A DNA stretch of 49,310 bases from Planctomycetota bacterium (GTDB lineage Bacteria; Planctomycetota; UBA1135; GCA-002686595): contig JAPKBO010000005.1 in assembly GCA_028823395.1 (NCBI GenBank), positions 1-49,310 of the forward strand, in the 5' to 3' direction. Shown piece by piece: positions 19,245-29,328 of this stretch. The position numbers and the translations under genes are program-made. Below the pieces are notes generated by a model that saw nothing but the letters and a program-made list of their open reading frames with translations, searched no databases and had not been told where the DNA came from. Position 1 is the first letter of the stretch. Each line of letters starts with the position of its first letter.

Positions 19245-20165
19245 ATGGACGCGCACCTCGCCAACCCTCGCGGCTTCTGTGCGGGGGTCGACCGTGCCAT
19301 CGAGATTGTCAAGCGTGCCCTGGAGAGATACGGCGCCCCCGTGTACGTGCTGCACGAAATCGTTCACAACAAGCATGTGCTTCAAGACCTGGAGTCACGC
19401 GGCACCGTCTTCGTCCGGTCCCTCGATGAGATCCCCAGCGGTGGGGTCACGATCTTCAGCGCACATGGGGTCTCCGATGCCATCGTGCGCGAGGGCCGCG
19501 AGAGAGGCCTGCAGGTCATCGACGCCACCTGTCCGCTGGTAACCAAGGTCCACAACCAGGCCATCCACTACGCCAACAATGGCCGGGAAGTCATCCTGAT
19601 CGGGCATCCGGGCCATCCCGAGATGGAAGGCACCCAGGGCCGCATCCCCGGCAAGGTGCACATCCTCTCCACCGTTGCGGAAGTCGAGGCCCTAGAAGTG
19701 GCAGACCCGGCAAGGCTGGCCTACGTCACGCAGACAACCCTCTCCGTCGATGACACCCGCGATGCCATTGAAGCCCTCACCCAGCGCTTCCCCACCATCC
19801 AGGGCCCCGACGTAACGGACATTTGCTACGCCACGCAGAACCGACAGAACGCGGTCAAGGGACTGCTTCCCAACGTGCAGTTGCTGCTCGTGGTGGGCTC
19901 ATCCAACTCATCCAATTCCAACCGACTGCGCGAGCTGGGAGAGCGTCACGGCGTGCCCTCCTACCTCGTCGACCATCCCGATCAGATTCAATCGGAGTGG
20001 GTCGATGGTGTCACAGAAGTCGGTGTCACGGCCGGCGCCTCGGCGCCCGAATCTCTAGTCAAGCTGGTGTTAGGTCGCCTGACGGAGTTGGGCGTTTCGG
20101 CGTGCCACGAAATGCCTGGCAAGCTGGAGACGGTCGTTTTCCAGATGCCGGCTGAGTTGAACTGA
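19245..20165 (+). CDS. ispH: 4-hydroxy-3-methylbut-2-enyl diphosphate reductase
   Basis: ANPRGFCAGVDRAIEIVKRALERYGAPVYVLHEIVHNKHV; FSAHGVS; DATCPLVTKVHNQ; GHPGHPEMEGT; VGSSNSSNSNRL; VTAGASAPE. Confidence 0.97.
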   Translation: MDAHLANPRGFCAGVDRAIEIVKRALERYGAPVYVLHEIVHNKHVLQDLESRGTVFVRSLDEIPSGGVTIFSAHGVSDAIVREGRERGLQVIDATCPLVTKVHNQAIHYANNGREVILIGHPGHPEMEGTQGRIPGKVHILSTVAEVEALEVADPARLAYVTQTTLSVDDTRDAIEALTQRFPTIQGPDVTDICYATQNRQNAVKGLLPNVQLLLVVGSSNSSNSNRLRELGERHGVPSYLVDHPDQIQSEWVDGVTEVGVTAGASAPESLVKLVLGRLTELGVSACHEMPGKLETVVFQMPAELN

Positions 20166-20188
20166 TCTCTGGAATTCAAATATGCTCA

Positions 20189-20605
20189 GTGCCGAGTATG
20201 CGTGAGATCCTCTTCAAGGGACTGATGTCCGGGCTTGCCTGGACCCTCTTCCCACTCCTTGTGTTCAGCCAGTCGTTCGGCCGCTACCCCACATGGTGGA
20301 TGCTGATCTGCGGCTGCCTAACCGGCGTTCTGGTAACGCTGCTCCTGCGATCCACAGGCCGCGGTCTCGGCCCCCGCTCCCGGCTCCTGCTGTGTATTCC
20401 CACCGTCTTCTTGGGGGAGGCGCTTTGGGCTCTGCTCTTGACGCTCCCCATCGTTAGCGAGGGGAAGTGGCCCGAGCGGTGGTATGAGTTGACCCTGGGG
20501 ATTTACTACACCAACGTCCTGAGCCTCTTCATTCTCCTGTTCGCCCCGCTGGCATACCTGAATGCCTGGTGGGTGCTGGACTCCGATGGCGCGGACAACG
20601 GCTAA
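20189..20605 (+). CDS. Small multi-pass membrane protein, function unknown
   Basis: 138 aa with about four hydrophobic segments; co-directional, 23 nt after ispH. Confidence 0.65.
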   Translation: MPSMREILFKGLMSGLAWTLFPLLVFSQSFGRYPTWWMLICGCLTGVLVTLLLRSTGRGLGPRSRLLLCIPTVFLGEALWALLLTLPIVSEGKWPERWYELTLGIYYTNVLSLFILLFAPLAYLNAWWVLDSDGADNG

Positions 20606-20618
20606 GGACGCGGGACTC

Positions 20619-21323
20619 CTAGAACTTCCAGCCGACAGTCAGGAGATAGAGGCTGTCCACTCGATCAGCGCCGGAAGCGGGAGTATTGTCCCAGTCCATG
20701 ACCCACTGCACCTGTGCGAACATGTTGTCGCCGAGGGTAGCCTTCGCGCGCGTGTCGAGCTTTGAGTACACGTCTGCGGTATCCCCCACACTGGGATAGA
20801 CCTCTGCACTCTGCAGGAATTCCCAGCGGTCGTTCGGCTTCCACCCCAGGTTGTAAGCCATTCGAGCGGCCATGTAGCTTTGGGATTCGGATGCGGCTTC
20901 TTCTTGATTGAACCAGGTCAGGCCCAACTCAGCGGAGGCATCCCATTTGTCCGTAGCGAGGAACTGACGCCCGGCACCCGCGCCAAGCGTTGTCCGCAGA
21001 TCGACACCGGCCTGTGCGTCAGCTTCCGCACTGGACTGAGCTAGCCAATAAGTCTTCTCCGTGAAGAATCGGTCGTACTGGGCCTTCCCGAACGACTTGC
21101 GCTGGGTGATGAGATCCGATTCCTGCGAGAAGTTCCAGGAGAGCCCGAAGGTATAGCGCGACTCGGCGAGCTCTTTCTTTGCATCAGCCGTGGCGGAGGC
21201 CTTCTTGAGATCGGTATTACCCTCGGTCGCACTGAGGCCTGCAGTCACGGCTCCCGTCCATACGGGTTTGGGTTCGACGTCTTGAGAGGCCGCGAGGGCC
21301 GTGAGGAGCAGGGGGAGAAGCAT
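20619..21323 (-). CDS. DUF481-like outer-membrane protein
   Basis: Signal peptide; WTGAVTAGLSATEGNTDLKKASATADAKKE; alternating beta-strand character; C-terminal aromatic LTVGWKF. Confidence 0.8.
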   Translation of the reverse strand: MLLPLLLTALAASQDVEPKPVWTGAVTAGLSATEGNTDLKKASATADAKKELAESRYTFGLSWNFSQESDLITQRKSFGKAQYDRFFTEKTYWLAQSSAEADAQAGVDLRTTLGAGAGRQFLATDKWDASAELGLTWFNQEEAASESQSYMAARMAYNLGWKPNDRWEFLQSAEVYPSVGDTADVYSKLDTRAKATLGDNMFAQVQWVMDWDNTPASGADRVDSLYLLTVGWKF

Positions 21324-21467
21324 GGGAGGCTGGGTTGGTGGAAAATGGAGAGGAGTGTTTACCCGGGAAGGCGACGGGAGGGGAAGAACACGGTGAGATT
21401 TTTTTGGAAGCGCCGGAGGGAGTAGATGACCCTCAAAAGCGAGGCGCGCAGCCCACCATCCACCAGG

Positions 21468-22376
21468 TCAACTAGCTTCGATCAGCGCCACTTCCTCTAA
21501 CCCGAACCGTCGACCATCCCTGACGATACGGGCGAACGAGCGATCCGCGTCGTGATAGAACATCCCGATCCACCCTTCGCGAGCCGCCTCCTCAAGCAGA
21601 ACCGAGCGCTGCTCATAGGAGAGGCCGGCGTTCACGTCGTACGCCATGATGTACGGGGGCTGAATGTGATGGGTCGTAGGCACGATGTCCGCCCAGAATA
21701 CAGCCGTTTCGCCGGCGGCCTTCTCGTTGACAGTCACCAAGCAAACCCCATCTGAATGACCACCGACGTGACGCACTTGCACCCCGTCAAAGAGCTCCAG
21801 GCTCTCGACATCACGCGCATCAAACACCTCGACTAGGCCAGCGGCCTCCAAGGGAATGGCATCCTCGGGCCGGTAGGATCCTCGCCTGATAGGGTCAGGG
21901 TTCTTGGCCATCTCGAACTCCACAAGCGGCATGAAGTGGCGCGCATTGGGAAACAGCGGAGTGGGCACGCCATCCCTCTCTTCCACGAAGCTGCCAATGT
22001 GATCCCAATGGCAGTGGGAAGCCACCACCTCGGTGATCTCTTCGGGCTCGACGCCGCAAGCGGTCACCGTCTCCCTGAGGCTCGTGCTGCGGTCGATGTG
22101 GTAGATCGCGCGCAACTTGTCCGACCACCGATCTCCCACCCCTCCCTCCACCACAATCTTCTGGCTGCCCCGTTCGAGCAGGTAAGGGCGTAGGGCCAAT
22201 CGAATCGTGTTGTCTTCTGCGGGAGGCGTCATGGGCCGCCAGATCGTGGCGGGAACAACGCCCCACATAGCTCCTCCATCTAGGCGGAAGAACCCATCGG
22301 AGAGGGCCGTTACGCGCCACTCCCCTACCATCACACTCTCTCGGGTCCAGGGAGCGGAATTGGAGGGGGCGGTCAT
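21468..22376 (-). CDS. MBL-fold metallo-hydrolase
   Basis: VVASHCHWDHIGSF (HxHxDH); VRHVGGHSDGVCLV; FWADIVPTTHH. Confidence 0.9.
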   Translation of the reverse strand: MTAPSNSAPWTRESVMVGEWRVTALSDGFFRLDGGAMWGVVPATIWRPMTPPAEDNTIRLALRPYLLERGSQKIVVEGGVGDRWSDKLRAIYHIDRSTSLRETVTACGVEPEEITEVVASHCHWDHIGSFVEERDGVPTPLFPNARHFMPLVEFEMAKNPDPIRRGSYRPEDAIPLEAAGLVEVFDARDVESLELFDGVQVRHVGGHSDGVCLVTVNEKAAGETAVFWADIVPTTHHIQPPYIMAYDVNAGLSYEQRSVLLEEAAREGWIGMFYHDADRSFARIVRDGRRFGLEEVALIEAS

Positions 22377-22386
22377 GGGATCGGCC

Positions 22387-23586
22387 TTAGCCTACGCTCT
22401 TGGCTTCCCGCAGAATCAGGCGTGAGATTACTAGACGTTGAATCTCACTCGTGCCCTCACCGATGGTGCACAGCTTGGCATCACGCCACATGCGCTCCAC
22501 AGGGTAGTCGCGGGTGTAGCCGTAGCCACCGTGGATCTGGATTGCGTCGTAGGTCACTTTCATCGCGACCTCTGAGCTCATCAGCTTCGCCATAGCGCCC
22601 TGCTTGGAGAAAGGCAGGCCCGCGTCCTTGAGTCGCGCGGCGTGGTAGACGAGATGGCGCGCGGCCTCAATCTGCATCGCCATATCCGCCAGCTTGAATT
22701 GCACGGCCTGTTGGTCTGCGAGGGTCTTGCCGAAGGCCTCCCGCTCGGTGGCGTAGCGCAACGACTCACGGTAGGCGCCTTCGGCAATGCCAAGGGCGAG
22801 GGCGCCAATGGAGATGCGTCCCCCATCGAGAGTTTTCATGAAGGTTTTGAAGCCGTCTTTCTGGGAACCCAGCAGGTGACCGGCCGGAATACGCGCATCC
22901 TCGAACACTAGGCTGGCCCAATCCGACCCCCGCATGCCGAGCTTGACCTCACCCTTCTCAAGGCTGAAGCCGTCCACATCACGGGGCACGACGAAGGCAC
23001 TAATACCCTTGGCTCCAAGCGACTTGTCGGTCACGGCGGTGCAAATGAAAACGCCCGCATGGTTGGCGTTCGTAATGAAACACTTCCGTCCGTTGAGGAC
23101 GTACTCGTCCCCATCCAACACAGCTGTAGTCTGAGTGCCTCCAGAATCGGAGCCGGCACCGGGCTCGGTAAGTCCATAGGCCCCCATGTACTCCCCCGAG
23201 ATCAGGCGGGGTACGTACTCAGCCGCGAGGTCCGCGGTCCCCCACCGGAAAATGGGATAGGTCCCAAGGCTGACGTGGGCAGCAAAGGTTAAGCCCGTCG
23301 AACCACAGACTTTGGAGAGCTCCTCCACCGCTAGGACGTAGGCCAAGGTGCTCGAACCCGACCCGCCCAACTCCTCAGGAAACGGAATGCCCGGGAGCCC
23401 TAACTTGACGATCTTATCCCACAGCTCTTTCGGGAAGCGGTGGTTCTCGTCGATCTCTGCGGCGATGGGAGCCACTTCGTTCTGGGCGAAGTCGGCGACC
23501 ATTTCCTGGATCATGCGCTCGTCCTCGGTGAGGTCGAAGGCGTGCTGAATACCGGGCAATTCGTTCATGGATTCTTTCTGTGTCAT
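22387..23586 (-). CDS. Acyl-CoA dehydrogenase
   Basis: [83 protein letters not shown]; start ATG 23586 or 23568. Confidence 0.95.
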   Translation of the reverse strand: MTQKESMNELPGIQHAFDLTEDERMIQEMVADFAQNEVAPIAAEIDENHRFPKELWDKIVKLGLPGIPFPEELGGSGSSTLAYVLAVEELSKVCGSTGLTFAAHVSLGTYPIFRWGTADLAAEYVPRLISGEYMGAYGLTEPGAGSDSGGTQTTAVLDGDEYVLNGRKCFITNANHAGVFICTAVTDKSLGAKGISAFVVPRDVDGFSLEKGEVKLGMRGSDWASLVFEDARIPAGHLLGSQKDGFKTFMKTLDGGRISIGALALGIAEGAYRESLRYATEREAFGKTLADQQAVQFKLADMAMQIEAARHLVYHAARLKDAGLPFSKQGAMAKLMSSEVAMKVTYDAIQIHGGYGYTRDYPVERMWRDAKLCTIGEGTSEIQRLVISRLILREAKSVG

Positions 23587-23600
23587 GGCTGGGCGCGACG

Positions 23601-23885
23601 TCAGTCGAGTTCGATTTGCCAACCCGCCGAACGGCGAGCTGCTGTTTCATGTTTCTCCCGGCCAGAGGCTGAGGAACTCTCCCCGTTCTCACGGTAGAAT
23701 TCGGTCGAAGTCCCAGCGCCCACCCACTCGATCAATGCACGCCGCGAGAATTTCCATTCGCGACCGATCTTGCGCGCGGGAAGGGCTTCGGCGTGGAGAA
23801 CCTTGTTGAAGGTTTTCACGCTTACGCCAAGGAGTTCGGCAGCTTCGTCGATGTTAAGGATGTCGCGATCGGAACTTGTGCTCAT
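23601..23885 (-). CDS. Excisionase/MerR-type helix-turn-helix DNA-binding protein
   Basis: [47 protein letters not shown], the classic excisionase-family HTH-wing pattern. Confidence 0.85.
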   Translation of the reverse strand: MSTSSDRDILNIDEAAELLGVSVKTFNKVLHAEALPARKIGREWKFSRRALIEWVGAGTSTEFYRENGESSSASGREKHETAARRSAGWQIELD

Positions 23886-23932
23886 TGCTGTTGCCTCGGC
23901 AGGGCGATTAATGGTCTGAGGAGGGGGCAGGG

Positions 23933-25075
23933 TTACTTCAGAAGTTGGCGGGCGATAACGAGTCTTTGGATGTCAGTGGCGCCTTCGTAGATCTCCGTAA
24001 TGCGCGCATCACGGAACAGGCGTTCCACGTGGAATTCGTCGGTGTAGCCCGCGCCGCCGTGAATCTGCAGGCATTCATCTGCGCAGAAGTTCGCGGTCGT
24101 CGAAGCGGCAAGCTTTGCTTGCGCCGCTTGCATTCCGCAGGGCTTACCTTGGTCGCGCAACCATGCCGCGCGTTGGGTCAGGAGGCGGGCAGCATCGAGG
24201 CGCGTGGCCATGTCCGCTAGTTTCCACTGCACGGCCTGGAACCGCCCAATGGGCTTGCCGAACTGCTCGCGCTCTTGGGCGTAGCTCACGGAAGCCTCCA
24301 AGCACGCTCGGCCGATCCCCAGTGCCTGGGCAGCGATGCCGATACGCCCACCGTCGAGGGTATCCATGGCAATCGGAAAACCCCGATGGAGTTCACCCAA
24401 CAGAGCCTCTGCGGGCACACGACAATTCTCAAAGATCAGCTCCGTCGTCGACGAGCCACGCAGGCCCGTCTTCTTCTCTTTCTTGCCGACCTTATAGCCG
24501 GGCGTCTTGGCATCGACCAAGAAGGCGCTGATCCCGCGCGCCTTGGGCGCATCAGGGTCCGTGCGGAAGTATCCGATCACCAACCCCGCCTGTTCTCCTG
24601 TTGTGACAAATAGCTTGGTGCCATTAAGCACCCACTCATCGCCGTCTCGCACCGCAGTGCTACTCAAGGCCGCGGCATCGGATCCTGCCCCAGCCTCCGT
24701 TAGGGAGTAGGCGCCGATCACCTCACCGGTTGCGAGCTTGGGCAGCCAATGAGCCTTTTGCTCGTCTGTCCCGAACTTAACAATGGGTGTGCAGACCAGG
24801 CTGGCGTGAACCGAGACGGTCACCCCCGTTGAGGCACAAGCGTGATTGAGCTCTTCAAGGACGAGAACAAGACCCAGGCTACCCGCGTCAAATCCCCCGT
24901 ACTGCTCGGGAATGCTCAGACCGAAGAGGCCCAACTCACCCATCATTCCAAACAAATCAGGATCGATCTGCTCTTCACGGTCATGGCGAGTGGCTCTCGG
25001 CGCCAGTTCATTGGCGGCAAAATCACGCGCCATGTCGCGAATGAGGCGGTGGTCTTCTTGAAGATCAAATTCCAT
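23933..25075 (-). CDS. Acyl-CoA dehydrogenase
   Basis: YSLTEAGAGSDAAALSSTA; LNGTKLFVTTG; LRGSSTTELIFENCRVP; QIHGGAGYTDEFHVERLFRDARITEIYEGATDIQRLVIARQ. Confidence 0.95.
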   Translation of the reverse strand: MEFDLQEDHRLIRDMARDFAANELAPRATRHDREEQIDPDLFGMMGELGLFGLSIPEQYGGFDAGSLGLVLVLEELNHACASTGVTVSVHASLVCTPIVKFGTDEQKAHWLPKLATGEVIGAYSLTEAGAGSDAAALSSTAVRDGDEWVLNGTKLFVTTGEQAGLVIGYFRTDPDAPKARGISAFLVDAKTPGYKVGKKEKKTGLRGSSTTELIFENCRVPAEALLGELHRGFPIAMDTLDGGRIGIAAQALGIGRACLEASVSYAQEREQFGKPIGRFQAVQWKLADMATRLDAARLLTQRAAWLRDQGKPCGMQAAQAKLAASTTANFCADECLQIHGGAGYTDEFHVERLFRDARITEIYEGATDIQRLVIARQLLK

Positions 25076-25102
25076 GTTGGATCAGTGGTTTGGAGTGCAG
25101 AT

Positions 25103-25963
25103 CTACGCGTAGTCGTAGAAGCCCTTACCTGTCTTTCGGCCGAGGTGTCCATCAGCGACCATGCGCTCTAGCAACGGGCAGGGAAGGTATTTGCTGTCCC
25201 CGAAACCCTGGTGCAGGACATTCATGATGTCCAGGCAGACATCAAGGCCGATCAGGTCCGCCAAGCTCAGCGGTCCCATGGGGTGCGCCATGCCCAACTT
25301 CATGACCGTGTCAATCCCGTCGCAATCCGCCACGCCTTCCATCAGGCAGAAGGCAGCCTCGTTGATCATGGGCATCAAGATGCGGTTGGAGACGAAGCCC
25401 GGAGAGTCGTTGACCTCCACGGGGGTTTTGCCCAGGGCAGCGGAGCTCTCCATCACCTTGCGCGTCACCTCATCGCTGGTGGCCTGACCGCGGATGACCT
25501 CGACAAGTTTCATCAAGGGCACCGGGTTCATGAAGTGCATCCCGATGACCTGCTTGGGACGCTTGGTGGCCGAGGCAATCGTGGTGATCGAGATAGACGA
25601 TGTGTTTGAGGCTAGGACAGCATCGGGGAGGGTGATTGAATCCAATTCGGCGAACACCGCCGTCTTGACATCCTCGCGCTCCACAATGGCCTCTACCACC
25701 AGACTCTGGTCGGTGATGGCCGTCAATGCGGTCGCCCCCTGCAGTCGTCCAAGAGCTGCCTCAGCATCCTCTTTTGCCATGCGTCCCTTGGAGACCATGC
25801 GGCCCAAGTTCTTCTCAATGGTTGCCTGACCACTAGCAAGCGCGTCGGCGTTTGTGTCCACGAGCAGCACCTGTGAGCCGCCGCTGGCGAACACCTGGGC
25901 GATGCCATTACCCATGGTGCCGGCACCGATCACGGCTACTTTTGGAAAGTGGAGTTCAGACAT
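25103..25963 (-). CDS. 3-hydroxybutyryl-CoA dehydrogenase
   Basis: [77 protein letters not shown]; start ATG 25963. Confidence 0.95.
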   Translation of the reverse strand: MSELHFPKVAVIGAGTMGNGIAQVFASGGSQVLLVDTNADALASGQATIEKNLGRMVSKGRMAKEDAEAALGRLQGATALTAITDQSLVVEAIVEREDVKTAVFAELDSITLPDAVLASNTSSISITTIASATKRPKQVIGMHFMNPVPLMKLVEVIRGQATSDEVTRKVMESSAALGKTPVEVNDSPGFVSNRILMPMINEAAFCLMEGVADCDGIDTVMKLGMAHPMGPLSLADLIGLDVCLDIMNVLHQGFGDSKYLPCPLLERMVADGHLGRKTGKGFYDYA

Positions 25964-25973
25964 GTTCGGAGGA

Positions 25974-27155
25974 TCAGGCGCGCTCAACAGCCATGGAGAC
26001 TGCGTTGCCACCGCCAAGGCAAAGGGAGGCCATGCCGGTCTGCGCGTCGCGCTGTTGCATGGCATGCAAGAGGGTCACGAGGATACGCGCCCCCGAAGCT
26101 CCGATCGGATGTCCAAGGGCCACGGCGCCCCCGTTCACATTGATTCGTTCTGGATCGAGATCCAACTGCCGTTGCAAGGCGATAGCCGCGACGGAGAAGG
26201 CCTCATTGATTTCGTGCAGATCGTAGTCGCCTGGCGCCTTCCCGTCCTTCAGCGCGCAACCCTGAATCGACTGTTGAGGCGCCATCATTACCCATTCGGG
26301 CGCACACCCGCCGGTACCGTAGGCTCTAATCGTGGCCAAGGGCGTCACACCGAGAGCTTGTGCGCGCTCGGCGCTCATCACGAGCAGGGCCGCCGCACCA
26401 TCATTGATGGAGGAGGCGTTTCCGGCGGTGACGCTGCCGTCTTTCTTGAAAGCGGCGCGCAGGCCAGCAAGCTTGTCCGCAGTCATGCCGGCCCGAATGG
26501 ACTCGTCAGTGGTGAATGCGATGGGATCACCCTTGCGTTGTGGGACGTCGATCGCAAAGCGCTCCGCATCAAACCGTCCGGCCTCGGTCGCCGCTTCGGC
26601 TCGATTGTGACTGGTCGCGGCAAAGGCGTCCTGTTCCTCGCGCGTGATCTCGTACTTTTCCGCCACGAGCTCGCCCGTGATTCCCATGTGGAAATCGTTG
26701 TACACGTCCCATAGACCGTCGTGGACCATGGAGTCGATCAGCTCAGCATGCCCCAGTCGCGCACCGGTCCGCGCGGCGGGCATCAGGTAGGGTGCTCCGG
26801 ACATGCTCTCCATCCCGCCCGCCAGGACGCAGTCCGCATCACCGGCACGAATGGCCTGGGCGGCGAGCATGACGGCCTTGAGACCTGAACCGCAGACCTT
26901 GTTGATCGTCAGAGAGCCCACCTGATCGGGAATGCCTGCCGCCCGCGCCACCTGTCGGGCAGGGTTCTGCCCCGCACCCGCGGTCAGCACATTGCCGAAA
27001 ATGACTTCCTCAACGACGTCGGCCTCCACGCCAGCTCGCCGCAGAGCTTCCCCAGCCGCCAAGGCGCCTAGCTGTGGAGCCGTAAATTTGGCCAGGCTTC
27101 CCTGAAAGCTGCCGATGGGCGTTCGGCAGGCACTGGCAATGACAACGTCGCGCAT
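25974..27155 (-). CDS. Thiolase (acetyl-CoA C-acetyltransferase)
   Basis: [64 protein letters not shown]; start ATG 27155. Confidence 0.95.
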   Translation of the reverse strand: MRDVVIASACRTPIGSFQGSLAKFTAPQLGALAAGEALRRAGVEADVVEEVIFGNVLTAGAGQNPARQVARAAGIPDQVGSLTINKVCGSGLKAVMLAAQAIRAGDADCVLAGGMESMSGAPYLMPAARTGARLGHAELIDSMVHDGLWDVYNDFHMGITGELVAEKYEITREEQDAFAATSHNRAEAATEAGRFDAERFAIDVPQRKGDPIAFTTDESIRAGMTADKLAGLRAAFKKDGSVTAGNASSINDGAAALLVMSAERAQALGVTPLATIRAYGTGGCAPEWVMMAPQQSIQGCALKDGKAPGDYDLHEINEAFSVAAIALQRQLDLDPERINVNGGAVALGHPIGASGARILVTLLHAMQQRDAQTGMASLCLGGGNAVSMAVERA

Positions 27156-27605
27156 GGGTTTCGGGGGTGGGGTTGGGCGCCGGGAAGCGGAGAGGGTTAG
27201 GCCTCTGCAGCCTGACCTCCTGGCCTCTCTTTGGGCCTGTCTTTGAGCCTGTTTCCAAAGCTGCTCTCGGCACCGAATTCGGGGCAACACACTACCGCGC
27301 AACGGGACGCGAAGACAGATCGCCAGGGTGTAAATTTGGTCTAAGTTCGTCCCTATTGGGGGTCAGATTCGGGCTCATCGAAATACACCGCGAGAATGCA
27401 CCCGTGCCGTATTTCATGCCCTCTAAGCCCCTTAGACAAGGACATTGAGAGGCTTTGCAAGGTAATACAGCCCGAGGGCCATACCCTCCACCCTTTCCCC
27501 ACCCCGTATGGGGAATGCGATGCACAAAACGCCGAGTTGCATCCCCACCCTTAAATCCCTATCCCAGTCTCATGGATTCGGTGTCTCAGCCGGTCCAAGG
27601 GGGAA

Positions 27606-28190
27606 TTGACGGTGGAAGAGCATCTAATCGTACAAGGACTGCGTGACCGCGAAGAGGAAGCCGTAAAGGTCTTTCTCGAGCGGTACCGTTCACTGTTCTA
27701 CCACTGCATAGGCCACTTCGAGTCGGATCCCGGCGCAAGGGAAGATCTCTACCAGGACCTGGTGGTCTACGCCCTTGAAAGGCTGGACCGTGGCACCTTC
27801 GATCCCGAGAAGGGCTCTTTCGGGACTTGGCTGTACCGCGTGGCTTGGTGCCGCTCTGTCGACCTCAAGCGCCGCCAAAGTGCGCGCAATCGGCCGGGCC
27901 CTGCCAGCGGGGGAGACGAGGTTCCCGATAGAGCAGATGAAACTCCTGGCCCGGATGAGCGCGCAGGGACCGGTGAAATCGGGGACATGGTGCGCTCCGC
28001 CATGGGCCAGCTCGCCCCAGAGGAACAAGACCTCTTGAATCTGAGGTTCGTGGATGCCCAGACCATGGGCTCCATTTCCCGCAGCCTTGGAATCTCACTG
28101 GAGCAGACCAAGTACCGGCTGCGAAAGGCCGTCGTAAGCATGCGCAAGGTGCTCTTGAACCAATACGCATATGAGGAGGTCACGGAGTGA
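27606..28190 (+). CDS. ECF-type RNA polymerase sigma factor
   Basis: Region 2-like EDLYQDLVVYALERLDRGTFDPEKGSFGTWLYRVAWCRSVDLKRRQ; region 4-like LAPEEQDLLNLRFVDAQTMGSISRSLGISLEQTKYRLRKA; TTG start in track, GTG at 27612 is an alternative. Confidence 0.9.
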   Translation: MTVEEHLIVQGLRDREEEAVKVFLERYRSLFYHCIGHFESDPGAREDLYQDLVVYALERLDRGTFDPEKGSFGTWLYRVAWCRSVDLKRRQSARNRPGPASGGDEVPDRADETPGPDERAGTGEIGDMVRSAMGQLAPEEQDLLNLRFVDAQTMGSISRSLGISLEQTKYRLRKAVVSMRKVLLNQYAYEEVTE

Positions 28191-29323
28191 AGGCCTCAGA
28201 TCACCTGCCCAACAGCCCATTTCCCAAGATTGGGAAGAAATCTGCCCCCCAGGACGGCTGGGCTGCGGAAACGAGGTCAGCTATGGACTCTCTAAACCAA
28301 GGAAGAGGACCCCTGCCTGACGGGCGGGATGATCCCAACGTCACCGAATTGCTTGCCCATTGGGATGAACTCCCCGAAGAGGGCCTCGCCAACATCACGG
28401 CACATCCGGTACACGGAGCGCGGCTGGAGTTGCTCCGTGCGGTAGACGATTGGCTTGATGGCCGGACCGCCAGCTCCGGCAGTTGTCCCTCAGCAGAGAC
28501 TCTCTACGACTTCTCCAAAGGCCCCGGCTATGCGCTGCTCGACCGCGAGCACCAGGGTGCGGTACTCGACCATCTGACCGAGTGCGCCGAGTGCGCAGAC
28601 CTCGTGGGTTCATTGGAGTCTTCCCCACCGGTCCCCTTGGACTGGTCCCCGCCGGGGCATTCAGATGCGAGCGACACCGATCCGAGTCTCTTCTCTCGGC
28701 CAAAGCCTTGGGGGATGCCGCAGCGTCCGCACCGGCCGGTCCCCATCCAGCTCCTGCGCCGCCTGACCCCCATCGCCGCCGCCATGGCAGCCCTCGTCGG
28801 TGGCTTGATGCTCTTCCAGGGAGGAGAGGGCCAATCAAATCTGCCGGCCTACCCGCTTCTGCGCGGCAGCGCCCAGGGCAGCCTCCTCTTCCCGCGCGGA
28901 CCCGTACTGCTCGCATCGGAGGATCAGGGTCTCCTCTTCGAAGTGAATCCAGTTGCCGAAGCACAGGGCTATACGATCATCTTGCGCGCCCATGCGGGTG
29001 GCGCCTTTGCCGAGGGCAGCCGCGTAACGCAGCTCAGCGGCGACACACCTGATTTGGCGCTCGGCCAGGTACTGCCCGTAGGTCACTACACCTGGGAAGC
29101 CCACGCCACGGTGAACGGCCTGGAACAGCCCCTAGGCGAGCGAGATTTCGAAGTACTTCATAACGACTCCTACCTGCAAGCTCTCAATGAGGAGCAGGAC
29201 GTGCTTGAGCGCGTCAGGTCTCTGCACGAGGCCGGTTATTGGACCGATGCCCGTGCGGCAGCTCGCCGCTTGCCTCCCAGTAGCGAACGTGATTCGTACC
29301 TGGGTTCCAACCCGGGGCGCTAG
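28187..29323 (+). CDS. Putative membrane-anchored zinc-finger anti-sigma factor
   Basis: GTG start overlaps the sigma stop by 4 nt; C100..H129xxxC133xxC136 (VLDHLTECAECADLV); single TM segment about residues 193-211 (TPIAAAMAALVGGLMLF); about 165-residue C-terminal domain. Confidence 0.75.
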   Translation: MKASDHLPNSPFPKIGKKSAPQDGWAAETRSAMDSLNQGRGPLPDGRDDPNVTELLAHWDELPEEGLANITAHPVHGARLELLRAVDDWLDGRTASSGSCPSAETLYDFSKGPGYALLDREHQGAVLDHLTECAECADLVGSLESSPPVPLDWSPPGHSDASDTDPSLFSRPKPWGMPQRPHRPVPIQLLRRLTPIAAAMAALVGGLMLFQGGEGQSNLPAYPLLRGSAQGSLLFPRGPVLLASEDQGLLFEVNPVAEAQGYTIILRAHAGGAFAEGSRVTQLSGDTPDLALGQVLPVGHYTWEAHATVNGLEQPLGERDFEVLHNDSYLQALNEEQDVLERVRSLHEAGYWTDARAAARRLPPSSERDSYLGSNPGR

Positions 29324-29328
29324 CTCAC

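Noticed and set aside
23601-23885. Excisionase-like gene as evidence of a prophage or integrative element
   Set aside because: No integrase, att-like repeats or phage genes nearby; genes on both sides belong to fatty-acid metabolism.
25854-26714. 286-aa plus-strand ORF
   Set aside because: Antisense to thiolase and dehydrogenase genes that have full catalytic motifs.
27327-27389. Inverted repeat GGTGTA..TACACC upstream of the sigma operon
   Set aside because: Only 6 bp with about 51 nt spacing; not distinguishable from chance.
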